Assembly (NCBI RefSeq): GCF_018687715.1 | Contig: NC_056759.1 | Location: 33,508,385 to 33,572,384, forward strand | Origin: Carya illinoinensis | Taxonomy: Eukaryota > Streptophyta > Magnoliopsida > Fagales > Juglandaceae | Length of the DNA stretch: 64,000 bases | Direction: 5' to 3' | Part shown: positions 11,965 through 23,100 of the stretch, in pieces | Position numbering within the stretch: position 1 is the stretch's first letter | Layout: each line of letters starts with the position of its first letter | Program-made: the position numbers and the translations under genes | The notes under the pieces: generated by a model | What the model was told of the DNA's origin: nothing | The model's input: the letters and a program-made list of their open reading frames with translations, nothing else | Databases searched by the model: none

Positions 11965-13335
11965 CTAGAATCTAAACATTATTATCACTAATTCTTTCTA
12001 ATGGGTAGACGGTATGTGCAGAATAAATAAAATTTATCTGATTTTGGCAAGAACTGTGCTACTTAATTCAGAAACAAATGCAAACCGAAACTAGTCAGAC
12101 CCAAAAGTTGATAAAACTGAAAGAGCTAATCAAAATTCAAGTTCAGAAAAGTTATAGTAGGAAGGAAGATGAGAAGGTATGGAATAGAAGCAACAAAGTA
12201 GATGATCAAGAATCACATGTCTCTACAATGATGATAAAATTGCTAGGACAATCAATATAAGTACACACCAGATTGTTCCACCAAATAAAGCATAAAAACA
12301 TATATTAGTTTAATGTACAGTGCCACAACATATCCATTTTATGCAGAAAAGTTGGAAAAGCACCAGAAGAGTGATGAAATGAGAAAATCCAGTGTGCAGT
12401 TATGAGGATGAATGATTGATAAAATGCTGCAAAGGAGAACAGATACAGGTAACGTTTAAGACCTTACGCGCAAACTGTAATTCCGGTCTCAAAAACTTAG
12501 CTCACTACAACTGTTCTATTCACGAACATAAAATCATTCCAAGCATACCCAGTCAATGCAAAGCAATAGAGGCCAGAACCAAACTAACATAAAAAATCAA
12601 GATACAAACCTTTTTTAAATTCCTTTCACGTATCTTCATTGACCTATATGGCCGTATGTCCCCTCTCCCATACTTACCAACAGAAGAAAATATTACTTAA
12701 CAATTTTGATTAGCTCATAATCATTGAGCAAAGCTTGAATTATCAGCATACTCTGTGATCAACCTTTGACCATTTCTTTCTGGTATTGTATATATACAAA
12801 ACGGCCAACATTATTGAGCTTAACTTCCTTCACTCAAACCAAACCTTTTACTCCATTTTCCACAACTTAGGACAATGGATCACAAGCAGCATTAATAACT
12901 GAAGCTTTGGTGGGGGAAAAAAAGCTTCAGGAAAAAAAAAAAAGACCTATGAACGAAAACAACTTATAATTGTGAATCTTGGGAAAATCTTGAATTTATA
13001 ACCCGGAATAGCTTATGATGTTGAATCTTAGAACTTAAATTAATAAATAATACTTGTGATCTCACAGTTTTTGTAAAATATGTAACACTAGATTCCAATT
13101 TCCTTGAAAATTCAATATGACAATTATTTTCTTTCATTTCCTGCATTTTCTCAGCAACCGAACTCGAGACTTCAATAAAACAAAGAAGCAAACACCATAT
13201 GATCACAAGACAGCCGGATAACGTAAAATCGATTCGAATTCCACCATTATATTAAATTTGAGTACCTGCGAAACTGAGAGCGACGATACCGGCGATTAAG
13301 AGCAGAAGCTGAATCCGCTTCTTCTGAAAATCCAT
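10781..13335 (-). CDS. conserved plant protein of unknown function, signal/anchor at N-terminus, glycine-rich hydrophobic core
   Basis: Two exons: 13,266-13,335 (ATG) and 10,781-11,499 (stop), with a GT/AG intron of about 1.77 kb; phase 1 joins correctly to give 262 aa. Exon 1 encodes MDFQKKRIQLLLLIAGIVALSFA, a short basic start followed by a hydrophobic run, so a signal peptide or membrane anchor. Then come a Cys-containing stretch (EKCRQLV, FLNCFDMGSG), an alanine/lysine-rich helix around res 73-110 (KDAAKQAQKEGAKAAKLV), RIIGPIISSGWDFFEAIYYGG, and a glycine-rich hydrophobic segment (GTLFGTYAGGFLGEQR, GSELGSWVGGRIGIMVYDVV). The last about 45 residues are acidic with ETPAYE-type repeats. I recognise the core as conserved in plants but know no function. 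The upstream region is interrupted by a copia/hAT nest about 240 bp before the ATG. Confidence 0.82.
11649..11763 (-). mobile_element. truncated LINE/SINE-like retroinsertion in an intron, 13-bp TSD
   Basis: catttctatattt occurs at 11,636-11,648 and 11,764-11,776, flanking a 115-bp insert. The insert begins with a T-run (an A-tail on the minus strand) and includes ttattgatcctcataattag and gtgtacaagag, the reverse complement of the LINE 3' style seen elsewhere in the window. It lies in the intron of the unknown-function gene. Confidence 0.7.
11925..11960 (+). repeat. (CT)n microsatellite
   Basis: A run of about 18 CT units in the same intron, ending in gtgtct. Confidence 0.9.
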
Positions 13336-13579
13336 GCACTCCAAAGAAAACCCAAACACAAATTCAAAATCTATTTTTCGCTACACATACATGAATAGTA
13401 CAGATACAGACATATATAAGCATTTTTAATCTTTGAGATCTGAGAGAGAGAGAGATGGGTGTCAATCAGCTACTATTAGCTTTCACGAAGAGCGAAAGAA
13501 TCTATTCCAAGCCGTACGGTGAAATGAATGCACGCGGCTTGTGGGACCGCGTTAAACGCTGCGTTTTGAGACTGGCCTT

Positions 13580-13667
13580 TATTAACGCCACAACTGAGCT
13601 GCCTCAACAAATGACCAAAGAAAATATTTTAAAAGGCACTAAAGGTGCCTCTGGACGTGGTCATGCG
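13580..13667 (+). repeat. 5' LTR, left fragment
   Basis: Starts tattaacgccacaactgagc and runs to tcatgc, where the hAT insertion begins. It aligns with the start of the 3' LTR at 22,164, including aaaggtgcctctggacgtg. Confidence 0.85.
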
Positions 13668-14366
13668 GCCTAGGCCAGTTAGGCCTGAAAACCGATATTT
13701 TCGGTTTGGTACTGTACAGAACCGATCGCCGACCGACCATCATTTTTTTTTAATTTTGCCGATTGAGAACCGATTCTGGTCAGTTCACGGTCGATTCATC
13801 GGTTTGGATCAATGTTTTGGGCCTCTTTTGGACCCATTTTTAGAAGGCTTTTTTTGTTCATTTCAAAAATTTTGAGCTTTTTCTATTCAATTTAGTGAAT
13901 TTATTAATCAATATTCACAATATTTTAAATTTTTCTTCTTGTATTTTTAAAATTCATTACTAGTTTTAAACAATAAAAATAATATTGTTTTAGAAACTAA
14001 TAATAGTAACTAGTAAGTAGTAATTACTAAATAATACTTTAAAATCTAATAAGTTAGTTAATAACTAACTACTAAGTAATCAATAAAAGTATCTACTAAA
14101 TGAGTAGATGTTTAATACAAATACAAATACAAACCAATACAAATTGTTTTAAGTAATAAACAAGCAACTAACACAAATTAAACATTAAAATCTTGGATCT
14201 TTAATTCTTCATTCCATATTCGAAAAGTCTTCAATCTTCAATAGTTGTGACGCCTAATTGTGCTCCCGTTTCTATATAAATATGAAAAAAAAAATTAAGA
14301 TTAAATATCAAATATTAATAAATTTGGATAATCAATAAATAAATGAAATTAACTTATAAAAATAAA

Positions 14367-16447
14367 TTAATATTGAATGAATACATTACCAGATTCTACT
14401 ACAAAACTCTCCACATTATCTATGGTCTCTCGAAGATCAATTGGCGTCGACGGATGTCGTAACCAATTCTGAGTATAAATAAGTGCCTCAACTATTTTCG
14501 GAGCCAATGAACTCCGAAACTGATCAAGTACACACCCTCCTGTACTAAATGCTAATTCTGAACCAACAGTGGAAACATGCATGGTTAACAAATCTCGTGC
14601 AATCTTTGCAAGTATAGGATAATTAACCTCATTCTGTCTCCACCAGATCAACAAATCAAAAGATGAATTGAGTTCCTCACAACCATCTGATAAATATCGA
14701 TCCACCTCTGTTTTAGCAGCAGCTGATTCAATCTCGTTATCTGGCTCATACCAATCCATATACAATTATGACTCTTCTTCACTTTCTACTGAGGGTATAA
14801 ATGTCGAAGTGGGCACATGTTCTCGACTACTCGAAGTAGAACTAAATGTAGCATTATACTCATCGTATAAGTTGAATAGTAACTGTCTCACACTAGACAC
14901 CAAATGTAATCCTTGAGTCTCATCATAAATTTTTCTCAAGTTGCGGGTGAGAAGGCCTAACTTATTTTGAGGATCAAGTACAACGGTAACCAACAACAAC
15001 AAGTTCAGCTTATCTAATGAATCCCAATACTTTCATATTTCGTTCTCATGCTTATGGCCATGTTCATCAAACAACTGTTAGAACTCTGACTCAGCCTAAC
15101 CAATTATTTTTGGAGCATGCAAATCTCTACAAAACTTGTATTCGCTGTGACATGAAGGGACCCAGAAAAGCGACAAGTGGCATCATAGAACATCTTAAAA
15201 AATTTCACAAAAACCCGCACTGTCTCCCACTCATCAGCTCTAGGAGGCCCTATGTGTCCCTCATTAAAGTAAGATAGAAAATTGTAATCCCAACTCTCCA
15301 TCCGCCTAAAAGCCTTTTCAAATTTCTCAGCCGCATCCAACATCATGTAAGTTGAATTCCATTGGGTTTGCACATCAAGACACAACAATTTTTTTACAAT
15401 CAATTTTTTCTTTTTCTGCACACTTCTTAAACTTGTCTAATCTAGCAGGGGAGGAGCGCACATATCTAACTGTATTTCTAACCATTGTGATGACGTCATT
15501 ACACTCTTTCAAACCCTCATTCACGACAAGATTTAAAATGTGAGCACAACATTTCAAATGCATGTACTTCCCACCTAACACATTCCCCGTCAAAAAATGC
15601 TTCAAGTAAGAAATTGCAGTATCATTTGAGCTAACATTATCAACAGTCACAGTAAATATCTTATAAATACCCCAATCAAGAAGGCACGATTCGATATATT
15701 TTCCAATTGTATCCCCTCGATGATTAGGGATTAAACAAAAATTAATGATTTTTTTCTTCAACTTCCAATCATTATCAATGAAATGGGCAGTTAGGCACAT
15801 ATAATTCAAATTTTGTATCGATGTCCATGTATCAGTAGTCAATGAAAATCTCATCTCCCTGTCTTTAAACAACTTTCTAAGCTTGGTCTTTTCAGATGTA
15901 AACAATTTCATACAGTCTCTTGCAACTGTAACACGGCATGTCACTTTAAATTTTGGTTCAAGTAACCAAACCAACTTCTTAAATCCTTGTCCTTCAACAA
16001 TTCTAAATGGCAATTCATCAATAATTACCATTTCCGCAATGGCCAACCTCACTGCATCTTCACTATATTTGTGGGTTACAAAATTTCTTACCACGCTACT
16101 ATCACTCTCTCCAACTTTCTCATCCGGCAATGTTTGTTGATATCTATCTAGAGGCCCGCATTTATGAGGATTTCTTAGACATGCAGATAAGTGGTTTTGC
16201 ATAGTTGAAGTCTTATTTCTCTTTGAGTGGCAATCATAAATCTTGCCACAATAGTTACACTTAGCCTTCGGATCATTTACGGGACAACCCTCAAATTTCG
16301 TAAAATGATCCCAAACAACTGACGGGTCCTTCCCCTTCCGTTTCCTAGGAAGTTAGGGGCACTTGAAGGTTTTGGTGTTTGGATCTCTCCCAAATTTACG
16401 GTTTGTTCATCATTATCAAGATCAATTGAAGTTGATGAGGAATCCAT
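14367..16447 (-). pseudogene. hAT transposase relic (zinc-finger BED, RICESLEEPER-like)
   Basis: Read from right to left: an ATG region at 16,447 (MDSSSTSIDLDND); a BED-type finger at about 16,180-16,340 (VVWDHFTKFEG, KCNYCGKIYDCHSK, MQNHLSACL) reachable only by a frame change; then a long open stretch 16,202-15,375 with the catalytic-core text FSLTTDTWTS, MCLTAHFID, TVTVDNVSSND and RCCAHILN-type LKCCAHILNLVV. Another frame at 15,421-15,104 carries DVQTQWNSTYMMLDAA. Further stops occur near 15,100 and 15,020. The C-terminal dimerisation domain is at about 14,460-14,660 (FDLLIWWRQNEVNYPILAKI, STVGSELAFSTGG, APKIVEALIYTQNWL), preceded by one in-frame TAA at 14,766-14,768. At least two frameshifts and three stops make it inactive. 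Confidence 0.85.
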
Positions 16448-16729
16448 CTAACATATGAAACATTAATTTCAAAATTAATTAAGAAACATATATAATAATA
16501 TATCATTCACGGTACCAACAAAATAATATATAAATTCCCCCAAATGACAAGAAGTCACTTATTGAGAATGATGATAAGAAAAATATACAGGTTCATGCAA
16601 TTAGCGATAACTGAGAGAAACTAATTATTTAGTTCTCTTGATCTGCATCATATAGTTTTTCTTTTCCTTTTATCCATCTTTTTGTTTTGTTTTTATCAAT
16701 GTTAAAAAATTTGTCTGCAGCGCACATTT

Positions 16730-16920
16730 TTGTTAATTGTTTCATTTTAATTATGCTTCATGATTATTTGGTAGGATGAGTATGTCAAGGCTTAGTGGCT
16801 TACTAATTACTATGCTGCTTTACTCAAGAAACAAAAAGAGATAGAAGAAGCTGCTAAGAAACATGATTTCTCAAATGCACAGTCCTTAAATGGTCTCTCT
16901 AGCATGTCCGATGCAAAATA
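16730..16920 (+). pseudogene. possible captured host-gene exon inside the hAT element
   Basis: After an intron-like T-rich tract ending ttatttggtag there is a plus-strand frame reading DEYVKA, a stop, then WLTNYYAALLKKQKEIEEAA and KKHDFSNAQSLNGLSSM, opposite to the transposase. The Lys/Glu-rich helical text looks like a host exon, not a transposase. It faintly recalls the basal transcription factor TFIIE large subunit, but I am not certain. The in-frame TAG shows it is non-functional. Confidence 0.4.
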
Positions 16921-17082
16921 AACACTTATTGATCTTCGAGATTGAACAAAATTTGGAACACTAAAAATATATATTAATGTCCGATACAAAATAGACACTA
17001 ATTGATCTTCGAGATTGAACAAAAGTTGGAACACTAAAAATATATATTAATGTCCGATGCAAAATAAACACTAAAAATAAAC
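16905..17082. repeat. 73-bp tandem repeat, about 2.4 copies
   Basis: tgtccgatgcaaaata begins at 16,905, tgtccgatacaaaata at 16,978 and tgtccgatgcaaaata at 17,051, an exact 73-bp spacing. The units share tgatcttcgagattgaacaa. Confidence 0.9.
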
Positions 17083-17426
17083 ATTAATCTAAACATTAAT
17101 CCAACATTCCAACTTAGTAAAATGTAAATAGCAAGATCCTATCAAAAAAAAAGAAAAAAGAAACTTACATTACTTACACCGATAGAGGAAGCCGGAAGGT
17201 GCGTCGTGTCGTCGAGCAGAGGCTGGGAAACCGAGAGAGGGCCAGACGCAGGGAGCTGAGCAGTGACCGGGAGAGGGCCAGACGCAGGGAGAACGGGAGA
17301 AGCCGAGAAGCGATCGGCGGCCGTATGGAGGGTGGGGGGTTTCTATTTTCAGAAACTCGGAAGGCCAGACGGAAATGGAAAGCTGAAGGGGAAGAGGGGT
17401 ATTTTACCCTAATACCAAACGGCGCC

Positions 17427-17520
17427 AGCCAAACGGTGCCGTTTATATTTAAACGTAATAATTTAAGACGTTAGAAAACGATGCCGTTTCAATTATTTAA
17501 GTGAAACGACATCGTTTTAT
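17427..17520. repeat. subterminal palindromic motifs of the hAT element
   Basis: AAACGGTGCCGTTT (17,431-17,444), AAACGATGCCGTTT (17,476-17,489) and AAACGACATCGTTT (17,504-17,517) are spaced copies of one near-palindrome. Spaced short subterminal motifs are where hAT transposases usually bind; that role is inference. Confidence 0.55.
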
Positions 17521-17721
17521 ATGTATAAAAATGAAAAATAAAATATAACTGAACGGTCGGTCGGTTTAGCGGTTTATTTATCCCTAAACTGCACACCGAA
17601 CCGACCGATGTCGGTTCATGATAATTTCCCTCGACTGCCGACCGGTTCTTGGTCGGTTCCGGCGTCCTGAGGTCGATTCCGATCGGTCTGGGGCGGTTTA
17701 TCGGTTTTCTGTACACCTCTA

Positions 17722-17929
17722 CTCATGCCTAATAAAATAGAGTGTTCCAGTTTGTTATCAAAATTTACATGAAATTCTCTTCAAATGAAATGATAAATGC
17801 ACTGATTGAGTTGTATAAATAGGGCCTTAGGCTCTTGTAACTATTTATGGAAAATATTTTACGTTTAGAAATGTCAAGCCCTTTGAGGCAATTCTTCATA
17901 TACTTGCTGTGCTCCTCTTAGTCTCTTTT
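17722..17929 (+). repeat. 5' LTR, right fragment
   Basis: Resumes the LTR at ctcatgcctaataaaatagag and ends tagtctcttt. It aligns through gtataaatagggcct (a TATA-like box, so the probable retroelement promoter) and ttttacgtttagaaatgtca with the 3' LTR. Confidence 0.85.
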
Positions 17930-17943
17930 TGGTATCTAGAGCC
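17930..17943 (+). other. primer-binding site (initiator tRNA-Met)
   Basis: tggtatctagagcc directly follows the 5' LTR. It is the usual copia PBS TGGTATCAGAGCC with one extra base. Confidence 0.75.
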
Positions 17944-18004
17944 TCTTAGGACAAACGTCCAATTTTTTTATTTTTTATTTTATTTTATTTTATTTTTTTA
18001 CAAC

Positions 18005-21000
18005 ATGACCTCCAAAACAACCACCGATTATATCCCTCCCTCCATTGTTTCTTCTGCTACCCATTTCATAATTATCAAGTTATCTGCTTACAATTACCTT
18101 CTATGGTGTGCACAGGTCATTGCCTTCCTCAAAGCTCATCAGTTTTATTCCCATATTAATAGCTCGGTTCCACCCCCACCCCTCATTGTTAATGATGCTC
18201 CTAATCCCCATCATGCTCGTTGGCTCCACCACGATCAGCTTATAATTTCAGCCCTTTACTCTTCCCTTACAGGCTCTGTTCTCTCCCATGTGCTTGATTG
18301 CACTTCCTCTCGTCATATTTGGCTCACTCTCCAGGATCTCTATGTTGTCCAGCCCTTTGCCCATGTGATCCAAACCCAATTTCAATTAGCTACTCTTAAG
18401 AAGGGCTCCGAATCCATTGTTGATTATTATAATCGAGCTAAATCTATAGTTGCTTCTCTTGCAGCGGCTGGTCACTCCTTTTCTCCCTCTCAATTTTCTT
18501 TATATCTTTTAGCAGGACTTGGCTCTGATTATGAGTCTGTAGTTTCTGCTATAACCACTCGAGCAGACCCCTTTTCTCCATAACAAATATAAAGCTATCT
18601 TCTGAACCATGAAGCCTGTTTGACTCATCAAAACAATACTCTACTTTCTGGTTCCTCTATTTCTGCTAATGCTACATCCTTTCGTTCCTCTAACCATGGA
18701 CGAAATTATGCTTCCAATAGAGGTGGTCGACGAGGTCGAGGGCAGAATGGTCACTTTTTCAATTCCTCACGCCCAACATGTCAAGTCTGTTACAAGCAGG
18801 GCCATACTGCTACCACATGCTATCATCGGTATGAAGGAAATGTCCCGCCATCCTCCACTTATACAGCCAACCTCACCACCACTTCTCTCAACCCGTCACC
18901 CTCCATAAATTCTTGGTTCCTAGATACGGCTGCAACCAACCATTTCACCTCTGATTTTGCTAATCTCTCCCTGGAATCGACTCCATACAGTGGTCCAGAC
19001 AGTGTCAGCATCGGGGATGGCTCATCACTTCCGATTTATAACACTGGTTCTAGTCAATTTCTTACTTCTTATGGCACTTATTTTCTCAATAAAATACTTC
19101 ATATTCCCTCTATTACTAAAAATCTTCTCTCCATGCGTCAATTATGTCTTGACAATCTTGTTTACTTTGAATTTCATGCTCATTTTTTTGTTGTGAAGGA
19201 CTCTCGTACTTGGGTGGAACTTCTTCAGGGCAACATGGATAATGGACTTTATGTTCTACCAGTGCCGTCGCCCAAATTGGAAGTCACTTCTTCTCCTATG
19301 GCCTACTTGGGTGAACGAACCACCTCCTCCATTTGGCACGCTCGTCTCGGACATCCTAATTACAAGACTACTCAGTAGACCTTGAGTCACTTTCATCTTC
19401 CTTTTACTCACAGCTCCCTCATCTCCCCTTGCCCTTCATGTATTCAAGCTAAGAGTCAAAATCTTCCTCATCCCCCTTCACCCTCTGTTTCTACTAAGCC
19501 TTTTGAATTATTGTTCTTAGATTTGTGGGGACCAGCTCCTGTGCTTTCCTTCTTAGGATGTCGCTTTTATTTTTCAATAGTGGATGACTTTAGCAAATAT
19601 ATTTGGATGTTTCCTCTTCAAACCAAATCTAGTGTTCCCTCTATTTTTCTTGCTTTTCTCAAGTATGTTACTAATATTTTCTCTACTAATATCTGTGCTG
19701 TCCAATCAGACTGGGGGAGCAAATTTCGCCCTCTCAAATCTGTCCTTCATTCTCTTTGAATTTTGCATAGGGTCACTTGTCCCTACTCTCATGCTCAAAA
19801 TGACACTGTTGAGAGACGCCACTGTCATATTGTTGAGACGGGATTATCTCTAATGGCTCATGCTTCTATTCCACAAAAATTTTGGGTCGAAGCATTTCAA
19901 ACAGCAGTCTATTTAATTAATCGCATGCCATCATCTATTCTTAATCACTCATCCTCTTTTCAAAAATTTTTTCAAAAAAGTCCAGATTATACCTTTTTAC
20001 AAGTCTTTGGTGTGGCATGCTGGCCCAATCTCCGACCCTTCAATAAACTTAAAATGGACCTTTGCTCTCAACGTTGAGTCTTCATGGGCTATAGCCCAGA
20101 TCATAAAGGGTATATTTGTCTTCACTTGCCTACAGGCTGGACCTATATATCTCGTGATGTTGTGTTTTCTAAAATTAAATTTCCTTTCGCAACACTTAGT
20201 TCATAATCGGCCCCCTCTACGTCTAGCCCACCTGCTCCCTCATCTCTTTTTATTTTACCTGATCACTCTCATTCGGACCCAACCTCAAACACACGCCCAG
20301 ACCCTTCTCTAGATATTAGTCCATCCCAATCCCTCTCAGACTCCTCCACTCTAGATTCCCCCTTAAGCCCATCCCACTCAGACTCGGACTCAGCCTCACC
20401 CACTAGCCCAGATTACCCTACCCGAACACTAGACCCATTGCCCATACTTCAGCCTCCACTTAGTGCCTCCTCCTCGTCTCCTTCGATTCCCAACCCTAAC
20501 ATACTTAATTCTCCCATGCCGCCTCTCTATTCCACGCTACATCCCTCCGAAAATGTTTCTTCAATCCCAATCCTTTCTGAATCTTCTTCTCACTGTTCAA
20601 ACTCATCCCTGCATCCTATGGTTCCCTGGCCGCCCAAAAAGCCATCGGCTTCTCTCACTCTGTCCTCATCTCCAGTGGTTCCTGAAGAACCTTCCTCATA
20701 TACTAAAGCTTCCAAATATCCTGAATGTTCCTAAATCTTCCTCTACAAATGTCTTTGGCTCTAAATGGGTCTTAAAGACCAAACAAAGAGCTGATGGAAC
20801 CCTAGAATGACGAAAGGCTCATTTGGTGGCCAAGGGCTTCCATCAGCAACCTGGAATTGATTACTTGGAGACCTTCAGTCCCATAGTAAAGTCTGTCACG
20901 ATTCGGTTAATCCTTTCTCTGACCGTGACTTCCAATTGGGTGCTGCATCAACTGGACATTCAGAATGCATTTTTGCACGGTGACCTCGAAGAAGATATTT

Positions 21001-22160
21001 ACATGCAACAGCCATCCGGGTTCATGAATCCAGACCTCTGCACTCATATCTGTAAGTTAACCAAATCTATTTATGGTTGAAACAAGCCCCTTGGGCTTGA
21101 TTCTCTAAGCTCACTGATCGTTTGTTTTCACTTAGTTTTCACTGTTTGAAATCTGACTCTTAATTGTTCATACGGTGTGCTGCCTCTGTTTCCATGTATA
21201 TCTTAATCTACGTAGATGACATTGTAGTCACCTGTTCTCATGCGCATTTGATCACTAAATTTATCTCTGAACTTGGTACTACGTTTCCTGTTAAAGACCT
21301 TGGACCGTTGCATTATTTTTTGGGCATAGAAGTCACCCGAAAGCCATCTGGCTTATATCTCTCTCAATCTAAATATATTGCTGATCTCCTTGTCTGAACT
21401 AATATGCATCAAGCTAAAGTCGTGTGTACCCCTATGTGTTCATCGACTAAACTCAATTCACTGGATGGTTCTTCTTTTGAGGATTCTCATCTTTATCACA
21501 GTGTGGTAGGCAGTCTTCAATATCTTATCTTTACTAGGCCAGATATCTCTTTTGCTGTCAATAGGGTCTGCTAATATATGCATTATCCACGAACTGGCAA
21601 GCCGTTAAAATAATTTTGCGTTATCTTAATCATACTCAGCACTATGGTCTTCATTTTAGTCCGCAGTCTTCCTTCCACTTAAATGCTTTATCTAATGCTG
21701 ACTGGGCTGGTTACCCTGATGATCATCGATCTACGGGAGGTTTTTGCATTTTCTTTGGTACCCGCCTCCTTTCTTGGAGCTCTAAGAAACAACCAACAAT
21801 TGCACGTTCCTCAACTGAGGTCGAATACAAAGCTATTGCCAATACTGCATTTGAACTCATTTGGCTACAATCTCTTTTCAAAGAGCTTGGTGTGAGCCTT
21901 AAGGCTGCCCCCACACTCTGGTGTGATAATTTAGGGGCCACATATCTTTCTCATAATCCAGTTCTTCATGCTAGAACTAAACACATTGAACTTGATTATC
22001 ATTTTATTCGAGAACGTGTGGCTAACAAATCTCTTCAAGTCTCCTTTGTCTCCTCTAAAGATCAGGTTGCATATGTGTTTACCAAGCCCCTCTCTTCCTC
22101 TCGGTTTGCTCAACTTCGATCTAGTCTCATAATCGTTCCACTGATGCTTGGATTGCGGGG
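18005..22160 (+). pseudogene. copia gag-pol relic
   Basis: gag starts at 18,005 (MTSKTTTDYIPPS) with UBN2-type text (YNYLLWCAQVIAFLKAH, IWLTLQDLY, SESIVDYYNRAKSI) up to a stop at about 18,581. A CCHC knuckle CQVCYKQGHTATTC lies near 18,780. The protease-like core is WFLDTAATNHFTSD near 18,915. Integrase: IWHARLGHPN, CPSCIQAKS, FLDLWGPAPV, FSIVDDFSKYIWMF, VQSDWGSKF, and [50 protein letters not shown], and the catalytic YVDD near 21,210. RNase H: DWAGYPDDHRSTGG and ARSSTEVEYKAIA, ending near VSSKDQVAYVFTKPL. At least eight stops (for example 19,376, 19,757, 20,075, 20,807, 21,078, 21,395, 21,572) and frame changes make it dead. Confidence 0.9.
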
Positions 22161-22163
22161 GAG
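22154..22163 (+). other. polypurine tract of the copia element
   Basis: The G-rich stretch tgcgggggag(t) sits immediately before the 3' LTR, where plus-strand priming is expected. Confidence 0.7.
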
Positions 22164-22450
22164 TATTAAGGCCACAACTGAGTTGCCTCAACAAATGACC
22201 AAAGAGAATATTCCAGAAGGCACTGAAGGTGCCTCTGGACGTGCTCATGCCTAATCAAATAGAGTGGTCCCAGTTGTTATCAAATTCACATGAAATCCTC
22301 TTCAAATGTGATGATAAATGCATTGATTAAGTCGTATAAATAGGGCCTCAGACTCTTGTAACTATTCATGGAAAATATTTTACGTTTAGAAATGTCAAGC
22401 CCTTTGAGGCAATTCTTCATACACTTGCTGTCCTCCTCTTAGTCTCTTTA
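22164..22450 (+). repeat. 3' LTR
   Basis: 287 bp, uninterrupted, starting tattaaggccacaactgagt and ending tagtctcttta, followed by the target duplication gcctt. It shows what the 5' LTR looked like before the hAT insertion. Confidence 0.85.
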
Positions 22451-22455
22451 GCCTT

Positions 22456-23100
22456 CAACATTGTCATTTTGATACGTGAAGCTAAAAACAAATCGACACA
22501 GAAAATTGTGCATTGATACCGTTGCTCAAATCACATGAATTTGTAATTTTTTTTAAACAATTCTCTTTAGTCTAAAAGTGAATAAAAATTACAAAACTCA
22601 ATAAAAACTGAACGTGCAAACTTTTGTATTGTAAATAGTATGTTTGTAGGAAAATACTCTAAAGTCTAACTACAAAAGTAATCTAACGAATTGATGTGGT
22701 ATGATATATATGATTCATTAGATTGTAAAATTATTTTTATTATAAAGTAGATCTAACGAACTATATGAAGTCACATCAGTTTGTGAGATTACTTTTATAT
22801 AATCTATTGGTGATTGTAGCAGTACTGATGTTTGTAATGTTTCTTTTAATCAATGTTGTTAAGTGTGGCTACTTTCATTTCACAAGTTACACAAGTCTAA
22901 CTGGATCTCCCATGTTTAGATTGTTGCAGTTCAAGACCAAGTACACATCATTCGTGTTCCTTAAAAGGAAGGAATATCTTTCCTCACTGTTAAAAGTATT
23001 TAGAGGTTGTCATCCCTTTCCAATTCACTTGCATTGTCATTTTCGAATGCTTAGTGGATATGCCTGTGTAGTGTGGATGAACTAGAGAAAGACGTTCGTG
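22456..23100. other. AT-rich flank, no gene recognised
   Basis: Contains a dispersed-repeat stretch (about 22,640-22,800, with paired tctaacgaattgatgtg / tctaacgaactatatgaag texts). The plus frame 22,765-23,085 is open for 106 codons but lacks family resemblance. It may be intron sequence of the Lon relic that begins just after. Confidence 0.4.

Larger units (their letters stand above)
13668..17721 (-). mobile_element. degenerate hAT (Ac-like) DNA transposon inside the copia 5' LTR
   Basis: The insertion interrupts the LTR between gtcatgcg (13,660-13,667) and ctcatgcc (17,722-17,729), an 8-bp target duplication matching at six positions; the uninterrupted 3' LTR has ctcatgcc here. The right end on the minus strand reads TAGAGGTGTACAGAAAACCG, a typical hAT terminus. 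The left end keeps only ctgaaaaccgata of it. Subterminal DNA on both sides is full of ccgacc / ggtcgg and cggttt motifs. It carries a BED-zinc-finger transposase relic on the minus strand. Confidence 0.82.
13580..22450 (+). mobile_element. degenerate Ty1/copia LTR retrotransposon, 5' LTR split by a hAT element
   Basis: The two LTRs share long near-identical text. The 3' LTR (22,164-22,450) matches 13,580-13,667 and then 17,722-17,929, so the 5' LTR is interrupted. Target duplication gcctt is at 13,575-13,579 and 22,451-22,455. A primer-binding site for initiator tRNA-Met follows the 5' LTR and a G-rich polypurine tract precedes the 3' LTR. Internal order is gag, protease, integrase, RT, RNase H, the copia order. 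The terminal TG...CA has decayed to TA...TA. The coding part has many stops. The element sits in the 5' flank of the gene at 10,781-13,335. Confidence 0.88.

Noticed and set aside
13455..13673. 72-codon plus-strand frame upstream of the gene at 10,781-13,335
   Set aside because: It runs from the gene's 5' flank into the copia LTR (ATTELPQQMTKENI is LTR text, seen again at the 3' LTR), so it is not a gene.
21931..22248. Minus-strand frames within the copia RNase H region and LTR
   Set aside because: Antisense shadows of the retroelement.
22765..23085. 106-codon hydrophobic plus-strand frame as a membrane protein gene
   Set aside because: It starts in a dispersed repeat and lies directly before the Lon relic. 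The hydrophobicity follows from T-rich DNA.
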